DNA of 64,000 bases from an uncultured Desulfuromusa sp. (GTDB lineage: Bacteria > Desulfobacterota > Desulfuromonadia > Desulfuromonadales > Geopsychrobacteraceae): contig NZ_OY776574.1 in NCBI RefSeq assembly GCF_963675815.1, forward strand, positions 242,001 through 306,000. Reading direction: 5' to 3'. Each line of letters begins with the position of its first letter. Positions within the stretch are counted from its first letter, which is position 1. Both the position numbers and the translations under genes were made by a program. This document shows, piece by piece, positions 52,517 to 62,566 of the stretch. Under the pieces are notes generated by a model. It had not been told where the DNA came from and ran no database searches. It worked only from the letters and a program-made list of their open reading frames with translations.

Positions 52517-54487
52517 TCAGGACTCAGGGGTTTCCCCCTCCTTGGTTTCAGAAGCAGATTCTATATTTTCACCAGCTTCTTGTTTTGGTTCGCTTGCTGC
52601 ATTCACATCAGCGACAGGGTTTTCAAAACTAAAATCACCTTCTTGCGTTTCTTCTTGTGCTTGAGCGGCAACCTTAGTGGCTAAATGGTCCGGCAAACCT
52701 TCCGGAAAAACAACGGCCAAAATTTCCGCACTATCCAGGGTTTCTTTCTCTAATAAAAGTTCGGACAAAGCAATCAGTTGTGGTTGATTCTCTTTGAGCA
52801 GCGTCCTGGTTGCTTCATAATTTTCATTGACGATCCGGCGAATTTCATTATCGATATCAACGGCGGTCGCTTCACTATAGTTTTTTACATGGCCCATATC
52901 GCGGCCAAGGAAGACTTCCCCCCCTTCTTTTTCGCCAAACGCCATTGGTCCTATCTTTTCGCTCATCCCCCACTCACAAACCATCTTCCGAGCAATAGCG
53001 GTCACCCGCTCAAGGTCGTTACTGGCACCACTTGTCACCGACTCAAAAGTTAACTCTTCTGCAATCCGGCCTCCAAGCAGTGAACGGATGCGGATATGCA
53101 AGCCTTTGGCTGTTTCACTGTATTTTTCCTCAGTCGGAAGATACATTGTGACCCCCATGGCCCGGCCACGTGGAATAATTGACACCTTATGCACCGGATC
53201 AGATCCCGGGCTCAAAAGAGAAACCAATGCGTGGCCGGCTTCATGATAGGCAGTCACCTTTTTCTCTTCTTCAGTAATAACCATTGAGCGCCGTTCAGCT
53301 CCCATAAGAACCTTGTCTTTGGCCGCTTCAAAATCATCTTTCTCCACCTTGCCTTTATTGGCGCGTGCCGCCAGCAAAGCAGCCTCATTGATCAAGTTTG
53401 CCAGATCAGCACCAGAGAACCCCGGTGTTGCTTTGGCAATAACCTCAAGGTTCACATCTTCAGCCATAGGAACCTTGCGGGAATGGACAACGAGGATTTT
53501 ATGCCGCCCCTTGATGTCAGGCCGCGGAACCATGACCTGGCGGTCAAAACGACCGGGACGCAACAAAGCCGGATCCAGAACATCCGGTCGGTTCGTGGCT
53601 GCAACCAGGATGACGCCTTCGTTTGATTCAAAACCATCCATCTCGACAAGCAACTGATTCAAAGTCTGCTCTCGCTCATCATGCCCACCACCAAGACCGG
53701 CACCGCGATGACGTCCAACCGCATCAATCTCATCGATAAAAATGATACAGGGAGCATTTTTCTTACCTTGCAGAAACAGGTCGCGGACACGACTGGCCCC
53801 AACCCCGACAAACATTTCCACGAAATCGGAACCTGAGATTGTAAAAAACGGAACCCCGGCTTCACCGGCAACCGAGCGCGCCAAAAGCGTCTTACCTGTC
53901 CCGGGTGAACCAACAAGCAGAACCCCTTTGGGAATTTTCCCACCAAGTTTGGTGAATTTTTTTGGATCTTTCAGAAACTCGACAACCTCTTCAAGTTCCT
54001 GTTTCGCTTCGTCAACCCCGGCAACATCTTTAAAAGTCACCAGACCCTGGGTATCAGTCAGCAGCTTCGCCTTACTCTTACCGAAACTCATCGCCTTGCC
54101 ACCGCCACCCTGCATTTGACGCATAAAGAAGATCCAAACAGCGATCAGCAGCAAAATCGGCCCCCAGGAAATCAACAATGTAAACCAGAAACCCTGATCA
54201 TCAACCGGCTTGGCTTCAAGGACAACCCCTTTAGCTTTCAACTCGGGAATCAGTTGCTCATCCATCGGTGCATAAGTCTGAAACTTGCTCCCGTCAGTCA
54301 GAACTCCGGAAACCTGGTTCCCTTGAAAGGTGATATTGGTCACCTGACCTGAATCCACAGCACTGAGAAATTCCGTATAATTGAGCTTTTTTTGCTCCGT
54401 ATCTTTTTGAGTCATCATATTGAAAAGCATGATCATCAATAAAGAAATGACCAGCCATAACGCTAAATTTTTTTGAAATTGGCTCAC
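52517..54487 (-). CDS. ftsH: ATP-dependent zinc metalloprotease FtsH
   Basis: FtsH degrades membrane and regulatory proteins such as LpxC. The 656-residue protein has an N-terminal helix (about 8-24), a periplasmic part, a second helix (about 105-122), the AAA+ core with Walker A GSPGTGKT (193-200) and IDEIDAVGRHRG, and the zinc site HEAGH (415-419). The C-terminus ends in an acidic Glu-Glu-Gly rich tail. The ATG at 54487 has GGGGG upstream. folP follows closely; the tilS stop is 128 bases upstream with a separate promoter likely. LpxC is in this window, a classic substrate elsewhere. Confidence 0.97.
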   Translation of the reverse strand: MSQFQKNLALWLVISLLMIMLFNMMTQKDTEQKKLNYTEFLSAVDSGQVTNITFQGNQVSGVLTDGSKFQTYAPMDEQLIPELKAKGVVLEAKPVDDQGFWFTLLISWGPILLLIAVWIFFMRQMQGGGGKAMSFGKSKAKLLTDTQGLVTFKDVAGVDEAKQELEEVVEFLKDPKKFTKLGGKIPKGVLLVGSPGTGKTLLARSVAGEAGVPFFTISGSDFVEMFVGVGASRVRDLFLQGKKNAPCIIFIDEIDAVGRHRGAGLGGGHDEREQTLNQLLVEMDGFESNEGVILVAATNRPDVLDPALLRPGRFDRQVMVPRPDIKGRHKILVVHSRKVPMAEDVNLEVIAKATPGFSGADLANLINEAALLAARANKGKVEKDDFEAAKDKVLMGAERRSMVITEEEKKVTAYHEAGHALVSLLSPGSDPVHKVSIIPRGRAMGVTMYLPTEEKYSETAKGLHIRIRSLLGGRIAEELTFESVTSGASNDLERVTAIARKMVCEWGMSEKIGPMAFGEKEGGEVFLGRDMGHVKNYSEATAVDIDNEIRRIVNENYEATRTLLKENQPQLIALSELLLEKETLDSAEILAVVFPEGLPDHLATKVAAQAQEETQEGDFSFENPVADVNAASEPKQEAGENIESASETKEGETPES

Positions 54488-54615
54488 AAGACCCCCTATG
54501 GAGTTATTTGATTAATTATTAAGTAGCATCCGGATAAAAACTGAGTAAAACTAGCTGAAAAAACTACCATAAAAGAACCTTAAGCGACAACCCTTTTGTC
54601 CCTCTTTTTAACTCA

Positions 54616-55971
54616 TCAAATCAGCTCAATACGCAGAACTTTCCCTTGACCTTGCTCCGCAATCGCATAATCTGAACGACGTTCTCCAACCACCCACAGA
54701 ATTATATCCCCACAAACCAGAAGAGGCATCCTCAATCGTGCTTCCTTTTCAATCCGATTATCCGAAAAAAAGCTCTTCAGTTTTTTATGACCAGACATTC
54801 CCAGCGGCTTAAACCGGTCTCCCGGGAGCCAACTACGAACTCTTAGCGGTTGGGGCAGATGGGCTAAAGAATATTCTGAGACTGATGCTGATTCACCTTC
54901 AAGCTCATCCTGTATGCAGGTCCGCAACACCCGCCCATCGGGAAGCTCAAGCTCCCCCAAAGAGGGTAAAGAAAGATCAAAAGAATCCGGCGATAACGGT
55001 GCTTCTTCCCGAAACCAGAGAGTCTGATAGCGACGGGCCACCCAACACCCCGGCAGGTCAAGTTGCGACTGGCTCCTCTGGCCGACCAGAAGGGTTTCAA
55101 TTGCCTGCAAATGAACCGCCTCTATGCGATGCAGATCATCACCACGAACCTGACGTAAAACCTCACGTATCATCCGTACGCGAACAGCCGGATGCAGCGT
55201 CAATAAAGAGTCCCGTCGCAATCGCAGACCATCGTTGCACGATAGAACCAGTTCTTTCATATTCTGTTCAACCTGCTCCCGCCAGAAATCCTCTTCGGTT
55301 TGAATCTGCTGCGTTAATCCAGCTATCTGACAACCAAAGTTGGGATTAATCTCCAACAATTGTGGAATCAGCTTATGGCGTAGTCGGTTGCGTAAAAACT
55401 TCGGGCTTTTATTGCTTTCATCTTCAACCCAACTCAGATCATTCTGTTGGGCATAGTCCAGAATCTGTTCACGAGAACAGTCCAATAAAGGGCGCCACCA
55501 AATCCCTTGATGGCTCCGCATAGCCGCCAGACCACTCTGCCCGCTACCACGCAGCAGTCGGAGCATAAAAGTTTCCACCTGATCATCCCGATGATGCGCA
55601 AGGACGATAGCATCCGCATCAACTTGTCCAGCGACCTTTTGCAAAAAAAACCGACGGGCTTGTCGTCCAGCCATTTCAATACTTGACCTGTCTTTTTTAG
55701 CCAGAGCAGCAACATCACAGGACTCAATAGCGCAGGGAATATCCAGTTGAGAACAAAGATTTTGCACAAAAGCCGCATCCTCTGCACTCTCGGAACGGAT
55801 TTGATGGTCCAGATGTGCAACATGCAGAGCAACGCTGAGGAATGCAGAGACCCGGTTTAAAGCAAACAACAAAACAACGGAATCAACGCCACCAGATACA
55901 GCAACCAGAACCTTCCCTGCTCCGGTCGGCAATGTCTCAATGATTGACTGTTCTAAACAGCTGAACTTCAT
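54616..55971 (-). CDS. tilS: tRNA(Ile)-lysidine synthetase
   Basis: TilS makes lysidine at C34 of the CAU-anticodon tRNA-Ile, which then reads AUA. The 451-residue protein has the PP-loop VAVSGGVDSVVLL (Ser26 to Ser31) and the HHRDDQVETFMLRLLRG motif. The C-terminal domain (about 350-450) recognises the tRNA arm. I chose the ATG at 55971 with AGGA eight bases upstream; a GTG at 56022 in frame lies near the tRNA terminator. Two CAU tRNA genes lie directly upstream, an interesting neighbour for this enzyme. Confidence 0.93.
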   Translation of the reverse strand: MKFSCLEQSIIETLPTGAGKVLVAVSGGVDSVVLLFALNRVSAFLSVALHVAHLDHQIRSESAEDAAFVQNLCSQLDIPCAIESCDVAALAKKDRSSIEMAGRQARRFFLQKVAGQVDADAIVLAHHRDDQVETFMLRLLRGSGQSGLAAMRSHQGIWWRPLLDCSREQILDYAQQNDLSWVEDESNKSPKFLRNRLRHKLIPQLLEINPNFGCQIAGLTQQIQTEEDFWREQVEQNMKELVLSCNDGLRLRRDSLLTLHPAVRVRMIREVLRQVRGDDLHRIEAVHLQAIETLLVGQRSQSQLDLPGCWVARRYQTLWFREEAPLSPDSFDLSLPSLGELELPDGRVLRTCIQDELEGESASVSEYSLAHLPQPLRVRSWLPGDRFKPLGMSGHKKLKSFFSDNRIEKEARLRMPLLVCGDIILWVVGERRSDYAIAEQGQGKVLRIELI

Positions 55972-56033
55972 GCAAAAATCCTGTAATCTCTGTATTTCAA
56001 CCCCAAGCGGCAAAGCGTCCACTGACTATAAAC

Positions 56034-56065
56034 AAAAAAAGCCCTCCCCGATAGTGGGAAAGGCT
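56034..56065 (-). terminator. Terminator of the tRNA transcript
   Basis: Read leftwards, AGCCTTTCCC (56065 to 56056) pairs with GGGGAGGGCT (56049 to 56040) using G-U pairs, followed by seven T (56040-56034). It lies just after the tRNA-CAU gene and before tilS. Confidence 0.8.
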
Positions 56066-56071
56066 TTCAAA

Positions 56072-56148
56072 TGGTGGCGGTGCAGAGATTCGAACTCCGG
56101 ACACTGCGGATATGAGCCGCATGCTCTAACCAACTGAGCTACACCGCC
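56072..56148 (-). tRNA. tRNA with CAU anticodon (Met, or Ile2 if lysidinylated)
   Basis: The 77-base gene reads GGCGGTG...CACCGCCACCA with CCA encoded. D arm GCTC/GAGC, anticodon stem TGCGG/CCGCA around CTCATAT, so anticodon CAU; T arm CGGAG/CTCTG. Acceptor stem pairs GGCGGTG with CACCGCC. Similar genes in Geobacter are named elongator tRNA-Met. The neighbouring tilS makes tRNA-Ile2 possible; nothing in the bare sequence settles this. Confidence 0.9.
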
Positions 56149-56183
56149 TGACTTATCATAACCTCCGTAGAGGGATTCGGCTT

Positions 56184-56260
<77 letters not shown>

Positions 56261-56337
56261 ACATGAGCACTGGAAAATAGACTTCCAGTATGGAAATGTC
56301 AAGCGAAAAATCCATAAATTGGAGCCTTTTTCGACCA

Positions 56338-57093
56338 CTATTGGCGGGTAATGAAACCCTTGATTTTTTCTTTTTCTTCCAGAATTTTCTGCGCACTTGT
56401 TGCTGCGACGGAATCCTGATAAGGACCAATCCGAACCCGGTACCAAAGGCCTTTCTTCCCAAGGTCTGCCTCGACCACAAATGCTGGATATCCCTTTTCA
56501 ACCATTTTCTGTTTTAAGGTGATAGCGTCCCCGGCAGCCCCGAAAGAGCCAATTTGCACAGCATGGCTTCCTTTAGCAACAGCTTTTGGTAATCCCGGTT
56601 CGACTTTATCAGTCAGAGCGGTAGACGCCACACTTTCCGTTTTTGGAGGAGTCACGGCAGCAACATCCGGAGCCTCTTTCTTAATGATTGGCTGATCGGG
56701 TAGATCGATAGGAGGATGGACGGCGACATCCGTTGGTTTTTCTTCAATCGGAGCCAGATTAATACCACTGCCGAGAGGAACGGTTTCTTTTGCCAGATCA
56801 TCGTAAAAACTTAATTTTGTCTCTTCCTGAACCACTTCAGGTGCCGGAGAAACAATCGTCTTCGTCATTTCAGAGGTTGCAGGTGGGGCAACAACAGGTG
56901 CAGGTGCTTGCGCAACCAGTACCCTCTCTGTTTGTTGAAACTTCTGCGTCAGATCCCGTTCCGCACCTCGTCGGCCAACAATCACACCCAGGGTAAAACT
57001 GGCCAGCGAAACGACAAGCACCAACACCAATAAAATAACCGCCTGGCGCTTTTCCATCCGTCTCTGAGTCCTTGTTTTTGCAGTGCCTTTCAT
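56338..57093 (-). CDS. SPOR-domain membrane protein
   Basis: This 251-residue protein is a bitopic membrane protein: a basic N-terminus, a helix (about 17-40, AVILLVLVLVVSLASFTLGVIVG), a Pro/Val/Glu-rich periplasmic linker, and a C-terminal SPOR domain (about 174-250) that binds denuded peptidoglycan at the septum. The order argS-SPOR-tRNA is conserved in this group. GGGGAAA precedes the ATG at 57093. FtsB-like and argS lie upstream; the SPOR gene is a likely division factor. Confidence 0.88.
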   Translation of the reverse strand: MKGTAKTRTQRRMEKRQAVILLVLVLVVSLASFTLGVIVGRRGAERDLTQKFQQTERVLVAQAPAPVVAPPATSEMTKTIVSPAPEVVQEETKLSFYDDLAKETVPLGSGINLAPIEEKPTDVAVHPPIDLPDQPIIKKEAPDVAAVTPPKTESVASTALTDKVEPGLPKAVAKGSHAVQIGSFGAAGDAITLKQKMVEKGYPAFVVEADLGKKGLWYRVRIGPYQDSVAATSAQKILEEKEKIKGFITRQ

Positions 57094-57108
57094 TTTTTCC
57101 CCTTTTAT

Positions 57109-58770
57109 CTACATTCGTTCTGGAGCTGAGAGACCAAGTAACCGCAGTGCGTTAACTAAAACTATCCGTACCGCATTCACCAGACAAAGTCGAGCCTGAG
57201 TCGTAGCCGGATCATCAACCAGCACCCGCTGGCGATTATAGTAGCTGTGAAACTGAGCAGCAAGGTCCTGGAGATAAAAAACGACCCGGTGGGGCTCATA
57301 CCCCAGTGCGGCTCCGACAATGGTTTCAGAAAAACGGGCCAACTGCTTCACCAGAGCCAGCTCTTCGGCCAGTGCTAATTTGCTGTAGTCAACATGTTCC
57401 GGTTGCAGTTGTTTGATCCCCATCTCTTCAGCATTACGATTAATGCTGCACACCCGAGCATGGGCATACTGGACGTAGTATACCGGATTATCACTGTTTT
57501 GCTGCTTGGCTAATTCCAGATCAAAATCAAGCTGACTGTCACAGCGACGCATCAGGAAAAAGAAGCGGCAGGCATCACGACCGACCTCGTCAATCACGTC
57601 TTTCAGAGTGATAAAATTTCCAGATCTCTTCCCCATGATATAGGGCTTACCATCGCGCAACAAATTAACCATCTGGATCAGCAAGACCTCAAGATCTTCA
57701 GGCGGATGACCCAGCCCGGCAAGCATTGCCTTCATCCGGGGAATATAGCCGTGGTGATCAGCCCCCCAGACATCGATGACCCGGTCAAACCCGCGATCAA
57801 ACTTTTCCATATGATAAGCAACATCTGAGGCAAAATAAGTATAACTGCCGTCTGACTTGATCAAAACCCGATCTTTGTCATCTCCAAAATCAGTCGTCCG
57901 CAGCCAGAGGGCGTCATCCTGTTCAAAAGAGAGCCCTTTTTGTTTCAACTTGGCTAGTTCCTGATCCACCATTCCCTGATCGTAGAGACTTTTTTCACTG
58001 TACCAGTGATCAAATTGAATCCCGAATGTTTTCAGGTCCGCCTCAATCCACTTGAGAATCTCTGCAACTCCAAAACGGGCGCAGGCCTTGATAGCCTCAT
58101 CGTCAGAAACATCGTTCAGCTCCCCCTGTTCGGAACGATATTTGGAGGCCAGATCAATAACATATTCAGCCTGATAACCATCTTCAGGAAAATCTACTTT
58201 TTCACCCTGCAACTCTCTTAAGCGCAGAAAAATAGAACGCCCCAGGGTCACAACCTGATTTCCTGCGTCATTGACATAATATTCACGTTGAACATCAAAC
58301 CCTGCTGCCTGCAATACCGCAGCCACAGCATCACCAACAACCGCACCCCGCCCATGGCCTATATGCAGAGGGCCCGTGGGATTAGCACTGACAAATTCAA
58401 CCTGAATCCTGGTTCCATTTCCAACCTCGCTTTGGCCATATTTATCTCCCTGTGCGGCAATCTGATCGAGGACCTCATACCAACAGGTCGCTGCAAGACG
58501 AAAATTAATAAATCCCGGCCCTGCTATCTCAATCTTATCGCACAGGGGATTCCCCTGCAGTGAAGCAACGAGAATCTCTGCAATTTTCCGAGGAGCCTTT
58601 TTCTCCGGTTTTGCCAGAGTCATTGCAATGTTGGTCGCAAAATCTCCATGCTCCGGATTTTTTGGAATTTCCAGCTGCACTTCTTCGGGCAGCTCACCCG
58701 AGGACAGAGAGCCATCCACATAGCATTGTTTCAGAGCTGTCAAAATTGCCAGCCGCAATTGTTCTTTCAT
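57109..58770 (-). CDS. argS: Arginine--tRNA ligase
   Basis: ArgS (553 residues) is a class I synthetase with the HIGH motif in GPLHIGHGRG (His136 to His139), the N-terminal Add1 domain that binds the tRNA D-loop, and the C-terminal DALR domain with YYNRQRVLVDD. The KMSKS-like site GKRSGNFITLKD is degenerate, as is common in ArgS. I placed the start at ATG 58770; the frame runs 84 codons further upstream, but that reach overlaps ftsB and does not resemble the family. Confidence 0.95.
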   Translation of the reverse strand: MKEQLRLAILTALKQCYVDGSLSSGELPEEVQLEIPKNPEHGDFATNIAMTLAKPEKKAPRKIAEILVASLQGNPLCDKIEIAGPGFINFRLAATCWYEVLDQIAAQGDKYGQSEVGNGTRIQVEFVSANPTGPLHIGHGRGAVVGDAVAAVLQAAGFDVQREYYVNDAGNQVVTLGRSIFLRLRELQGEKVDFPEDGYQAEYVIDLASKYRSEQGELNDVSDDEAIKACARFGVAEILKWIEADLKTFGIQFDHWYSEKSLYDQGMVDQELAKLKQKGLSFEQDDALWLRTTDFGDDKDRVLIKSDGSYTYFASDVAYHMEKFDRGFDRVIDVWGADHHGYIPRMKAMLAGLGHPPEDLEVLLIQMVNLLRDGKPYIMGKRSGNFITLKDVIDEVGRDACRFFFLMRRCDSQLDFDLELAKQQNSDNPVYYVQYAHARVCSINRNAEEMGIKQLQPEHVDYSKLALAEELALVKQLARFSETIVGAALGYEPHRVVFYLQDLAAQFHSYYNRQRVLVDDPATTQARLCLVNAVRIVLVNALRLLGLSAPERM

Positions 58771-58774
58771 CCTA

Positions 58775-59104
58775 TTACTGCCTTTTCTCTTCAATATCAT
58801 CGTCAGGAAGGTGATAGATAAGTTCACCTTCGCGGACCATTCCCAGTTTCGTTCGGGCCAATTGTTCCCAGTAAGTTTTATCTTTTTGTAACCGTTCAAT
58901 TGTATTTCGGAGCTGCTGTTGCTGCTGTTGCAGCTCAGCAAGTTGCTGCTGCAGGTCCTGCTTCTGTTTCTCCGCCTGAAAAATCCGCAAGACCCCGCGA
59001 CTCCCAAACACGGCATAAGCAAACATCAGAGCAATAACTATCAGCAAACAAATAGTGAGTAAATTTTTTCTACCGGGAGTCCCCGATTTGCGGGCAGAAG
59101 TCAA
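58775..59104 (-). CDS. ftsB: FtsB/DivIC-like septum formation protein
   Basis: The 109-residue protein is a single-pass division protein: a basic N-terminus, a helix (about 15-35, LLTICLLIVIALMFAYAVFG) and a long Gln-rich coiled coil (about 42-80), then a short conserved tail with ARTKLGMVREGELIYHLP. FtsB-type partners with FtsL and FtsQ. I chose the TTG at 59104 with GCGAGG eight bases upstream; other starts would be too long. It sits between argS and lptD, four bases before the argS start. Confidence 0.8.
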   Translation of the reverse strand: MTSARKSGTPGRKNLLTICLLIVIALMFAYAVFGSRGVLRIFQAEKQKQDLQQQLAELQQQQQQLRNTIERLQKDKTYWEQLARTKLGMVREGELIYHLPDDDIEEKRQ

Positions 59105-59158
59105 ACAACACCTCGCTGAATAAAGGAGCAAATAGCGGCTACAGCCAGCAGATACATA

Positions 59159-61219
59159 TTAAATTCCCCCGAGACTGCCACCGATATTGCCGACAGAACC
59201 GATGCCAAGCATGGTAAACACCAACATAACAGAACGGTCATCCTCTCTTTCACGATAGGAGAGCTGGGCACTCCAGCATTGCTGTCGATATTCTATCCCC
59301 GCGACCTGCTCCAGCTGCTCATCAGTGGAGAATTCGTAACGCTGCTGGTAGATCAGATAAACCGGCTTCAAAAAAGAAATACTCAGGTCAATCAGTCCGT
59401 AATCAATCTCATCTTCTGAATCATAACTATATTCAATTCGCAAAGAGTTGTCTTCTTTATCCTGAATCTTTCCTGCTACGGCAACCTCAGTCCAGTCACC
59501 GGTATCAACATCGAGAGTCATATCAGAACTCAAAGAGATCCAATCCTTTGGCAACAGGGTCATTTGCAGGCGCAGGTCCTGAAATCTCTGACCGCTAGCT
59601 TCATTCGTTAAATCATATGTTTGTGATAACCGCAAGTACAGAAACTGGCGATAGACAGGTTGTCCACCATCTTCTTCAGTGCGCGTTGTGAAGCGCTGCA
59701 CAAGGGCATACTCAAGCTGGTTTTCCTCTTCAATATTATCGTACTGATCAAAGTAAGGCAGATGATCCTGATCCTCCTCAGGAATATAGCTATAAACAAT
59801 CTCCGGCTCGACAGAGTGACGAAGCTTCCCAGAAAAACCAAAAGGACGATTATAAACCTTCTGAATCCGGCTATTGATGGTCGTGGTAAATTCAACAATC
59901 CCTTCATTTTCAGAGTCTGAATCATCACTCAAATTCCAATAGACCCGTTCGCGATAAGAGACTTCCGGGGTCACGCCAATAACATTCCACGGCTGAAAGC
60001 TTGCAGCCAGAAGGGGTTTGATCATCAACCGTTCACCGGTTTCCCCCTCCTGACGCCAAAAGTTACTATACTCCGTGCCCAGACCATAATAGAAAGCTGA
60101 ATGACCAATTCTCTGTCTGCCCACATCAAAGGTAATCCGCGGCAACAACTGCAGTGTCGTTGAGTTATCACCTTCCAGATCTTTTGTGTATCTTAATTGC
60201 CCGAGAAGACTATACTTCCCCCAGCTTTTACTCAGATAGAAAAGGGATTCTACACTCTCCTTGTTGTATTCCTCTGCAACGGTCCCGAAGTCTTCAAAGT
60301 ATTCATCATCATTGACATATTCAACATCTGCAACCATGCGGACACCGCCTGGCAATGTGCCGTCATGCTCCCATTCGATGGCATAGCGCTCTTCATCCAC
60401 CGCAACGCCATCGACCTTATCGACATTCATGTGATAAACCCGCGCTTCTCCGGCGGTATTTCTACCAAAGACATAGCGATATTCCATCCCCTTACCCATC
60501 CCCATTTCGGACAGATAATCAAGATAAAATGTCGCATCCTGGTTTATCCCCAGCACCTGGTAGTAAGCACTGCTATATTGAAAACCACGTTTATCAGAAT
60601 AACCAATACCGGGAATCAACAGCCCCGATTCCCGATCTGTTTTTGCCGGATAAATCATATAGGGGAAATAAAGGGTTGGAACGTTTTTGAGATAGAAAAT
60701 TGTGTTGCGGGCACGGGCATATCCACCAAGAGTCACATCGAGGTGGCTGGCACCGAATTTCCAGGAAGGGACATCTCCATCGCAGGTGGTAAAAGTCCCT
60801 TTTTTAACCAAGTAATCAAGTTTCCCGCGACGTTCGATCGTCTGCCCATAAATATGCAGGTTCTGCCCCCGCAAGTAAAAGTAGCCATCTTCAATCGTTC
60901 CGGTTTCTTGCTGCAAATTATACTGAACTTTACTACCAAAGAGCTCTTCATCGGGAGAAATCAGCCGAACATCACCTTCGGCCATCAGATCACCGCTGAT
61001 CTGATTCCATTCCAGAATCTGACTGCGAACATCAAGATCACCCTGGACTAACTTCACATCTCCACTGGCGTGGTATAGACCCGTATTTTTATCATAACTG
61101 AGCTGATCCGCCTCAAGCTGAACCGGCAAATCTGACTGACCGGCCTGATTCCAATCAACAGCTAATGCCAAAGAAGCATGACTGAAGCAAACAATAAGGA
61201 TAAAAAAACGTAAAAGCAT
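59159..61219 (-). CDS. lptD: LPS-assembly protein LptD
   Basis: LptD (686 residues) forms the outer-membrane gate for LPS. A Sec signal peptide (1-20, ending ALA) leads to an LptA-like N-terminal part (about 30-140, LEADQLSYDKNTGLYHASGDVKL) and a large beta-barrel (about 200-680) with many Trp/Tyr-rich alternating strands. The inter-domain Cys residues seen in E. coli are reduced here to a single pair in the N-terminal region and one near the end, so disulfide wiring may differ. It follows folC by 64 bases. Confidence 0.92.
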   Translation of the reverse strand: MLLRFFILIVCFSHASLALAVDWNQAGQSDLPVQLEADQLSYDKNTGLYHASGDVKLVQGDLDVRSQILEWNQISGDLMAEGDVRLISPDEELFGSKVQYNLQQETGTIEDGYFYLRGQNLHIYGQTIERRGKLDYLVKKGTFTTCDGDVPSWKFGASHLDVTLGGYARARNTIFYLKNVPTLYFPYMIYPAKTDRESGLLIPGIGYSDKRGFQYSSAYYQVLGINQDATFYLDYLSEMGMGKGMEYRYVFGRNTAGEARVYHMNVDKVDGVAVDEERYAIEWEHDGTLPGGVRMVADVEYVNDDEYFEDFGTVAEEYNKESVESLFYLSKSWGKYSLLGQLRYTKDLEGDNSTTLQLLPRITFDVGRQRIGHSAFYYGLGTEYSNFWRQEGETGERLMIKPLLAASFQPWNVIGVTPEVSYRERVYWNLSDDSDSENEGIVEFTTTINSRIQKVYNRPFGFSGKLRHSVEPEIVYSYIPEEDQDHLPYFDQYDNIEEENQLEYALVQRFTTRTEEDGGQPVYRQFLYLRLSQTYDLTNEASGQRFQDLRLQMTLLPKDWISLSSDMTLDVDTGDWTEVAVAGKIQDKEDNSLRIEYSYDSEDEIDYGLIDLSISFLKPVYLIYQQRYEFSTDEQLEQVAGIEYRQQCWSAQLSYREREDDRSVMLVFTMLGIGSVGNIGGSLGGI

Positions 61220-61283
61220 AATTTGATAAAACCCCTGATAGTCATTCCACTCCAGCTCAAATCATCAGTAATAGAATCATTGG

Positions 61284-62561
61284 TTATCGTGTAATAACAA
61301 GGGAATTGACCTCACGCAAGATAAAAGCTCGAATTTCTGCAACCAGAAACAGAGAACCGGCCACAAGAATCACATCTTCTGATGATCGGTTTTCCAATGC
61401 GGCCTGGATTGCCGCAAGCGGATCTGAATAGCCTTCAACCGCCACGCCTGCTTCCCGGACCTGTTGAACAATTTCTTCTATCGGGACCGCAGCGTCAACC
61501 GGAGGTTGAGTGACATAAACGCGACAGGCAAACGGCAACAACTCAGATATGAGTCCAGTTGCCTGTTTGTCAGCTTTGCAACCGACAACCAGATGCACAT
61601 TGTTGATCTTCTGTTGCTGTAAATACACAGCAAGTTTTTTTGCCCCGGCAGGGTTATGGGCACCGTCCAGGAGAATTTTGTTGGGCAACCATTCGAGCCG
61701 CCCCGGCCAACACGTTTTTTCCAAACCGTTTTGAATCTCAGTTGCTTTGATTTCCAAGCTTGATTGTGAAAGATAATCCATCGCAGCAGCAGCTAATGCG
61801 AAATTCTGTTGCTGGTACTCCCCGACTTGCGAAAACTTTACGTCATCCAATAAAAAACTGCCGCCGGAGACAGTAAAAAAATCATTCTCGCCGTGGCAAT
61901 GATAATCGCGTCCAAACTCGAGGAGTGAAATCTGTAAGTCCGCGGCACGCTGTTGCAGTACCGACATGACCACCGCTTCCTGATAGCTGCTGATCACCGA
62001 AGCTCCAGTCTTGAAAATGCCTGCTTTCTCAGCGGCAATTTCAGTCAACCCTGCTCCCAGATATGCAGTATGATCCAGTGCGATCGGCGTCAGCAGGCAA
62101 AGTTCAGGGGTAACAATATTGGTCGCATCAAGCCTGCCACCCATCCCCGTCTCCAGAATGGCCCATTGAACTCCACACCGCTGAAAACAAAGAAGAGCCA
62201 TGGCTGTCGTGAGCTCAAAAAAAGTCGCCCGCAATGCTTCTGCATGTGGACGGAGCTCTTCAATCAGCTCAACCGCATCAGACTCTGAAATTTGGCGGGT
62301 ATTAATTCTGATCCGCTCAGTAAAACTGTGTAGATGGGGAGACGTATACAAGCCGGCTGAAATCCCTGCTGCCTTGAAAATACCGGCAAGTGCCGCAGCC
62401 GTTGAACCTTTACCGTTGGTGCCGGCAATATGGATAATACGTAAATGCTGCTGCGGGTTACCGACTCTGGATAGAAGCTTGCGGATATTTTCCAGCCCGA
62501 GTTTAATCCCGAAAAACTGCAGAGAATACAGATAAGCAAGGCTGTCCTGATAGCTAGCCAT
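61284..62561 (-). CDS. folC: Folylpolyglutamate/dihydrofolate synthase
   Basis: FolC adds glutamates to folates, and in many bacteria also makes dihydrofolate. The 425-residue Mur-ligase-like protein has the P-loop GTNGKGST (about 47-54), the SPHLHSFTERIRI segment, and the LLDGAHNPAGA motif in the C-terminal domain. The ATG at 62561 is five bases after the accD stop. With folP at 52k, most folate steps lie in this block but not contiguous. Confidence 0.94.
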   Translation of the reverse strand: MASYQDSLAYLYSLQFFGIKLGLENIRKLLSRVGNPQQHLRIIHIAGTNGKGSTAAALAGIFKAAGISAGLYTSPHLHSFTERIRINTRQISESDAVELIEELRPHAEALRATFFELTTAMALLCFQRCGVQWAILETGMGGRLDATNIVTPELCLLTPIALDHTAYLGAGLTEIAAEKAGIFKTGASVISSYQEAVVMSVLQQRAADLQISLLEFGRDYHCHGENDFFTVSGGSFLLDDVKFSQVGEYQQQNFALAAAAMDYLSQSSLEIKATEIQNGLEKTCWPGRLEWLPNKILLDGAHNPAGAKKLAVYLQQQKINNVHLVVGCKADKQATGLISELLPFACRVYVTQPPVDAAVPIEEIVQQVREAGVAVEGYSDPLAAIQAALENRSSEDVILVAGSLFLVAEIRAFILREVNSLVITR

Positions 62562-62566
62562 CTGCC

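Noticed and set aside
58771..59022. 84-codon upstream extension of the argS frame
   Set aside because: It overlaps ftsB on the same strand, is Ser/Asn-rich low quality sequence, and the ATG at 58770 gives the normal ArgS N-terminus.
60197..61051. 284-codon plus-strand ORF
   Set aside because: It is antisense to lptD, which has strong family evidence; no ribosome site or recognisable protein.
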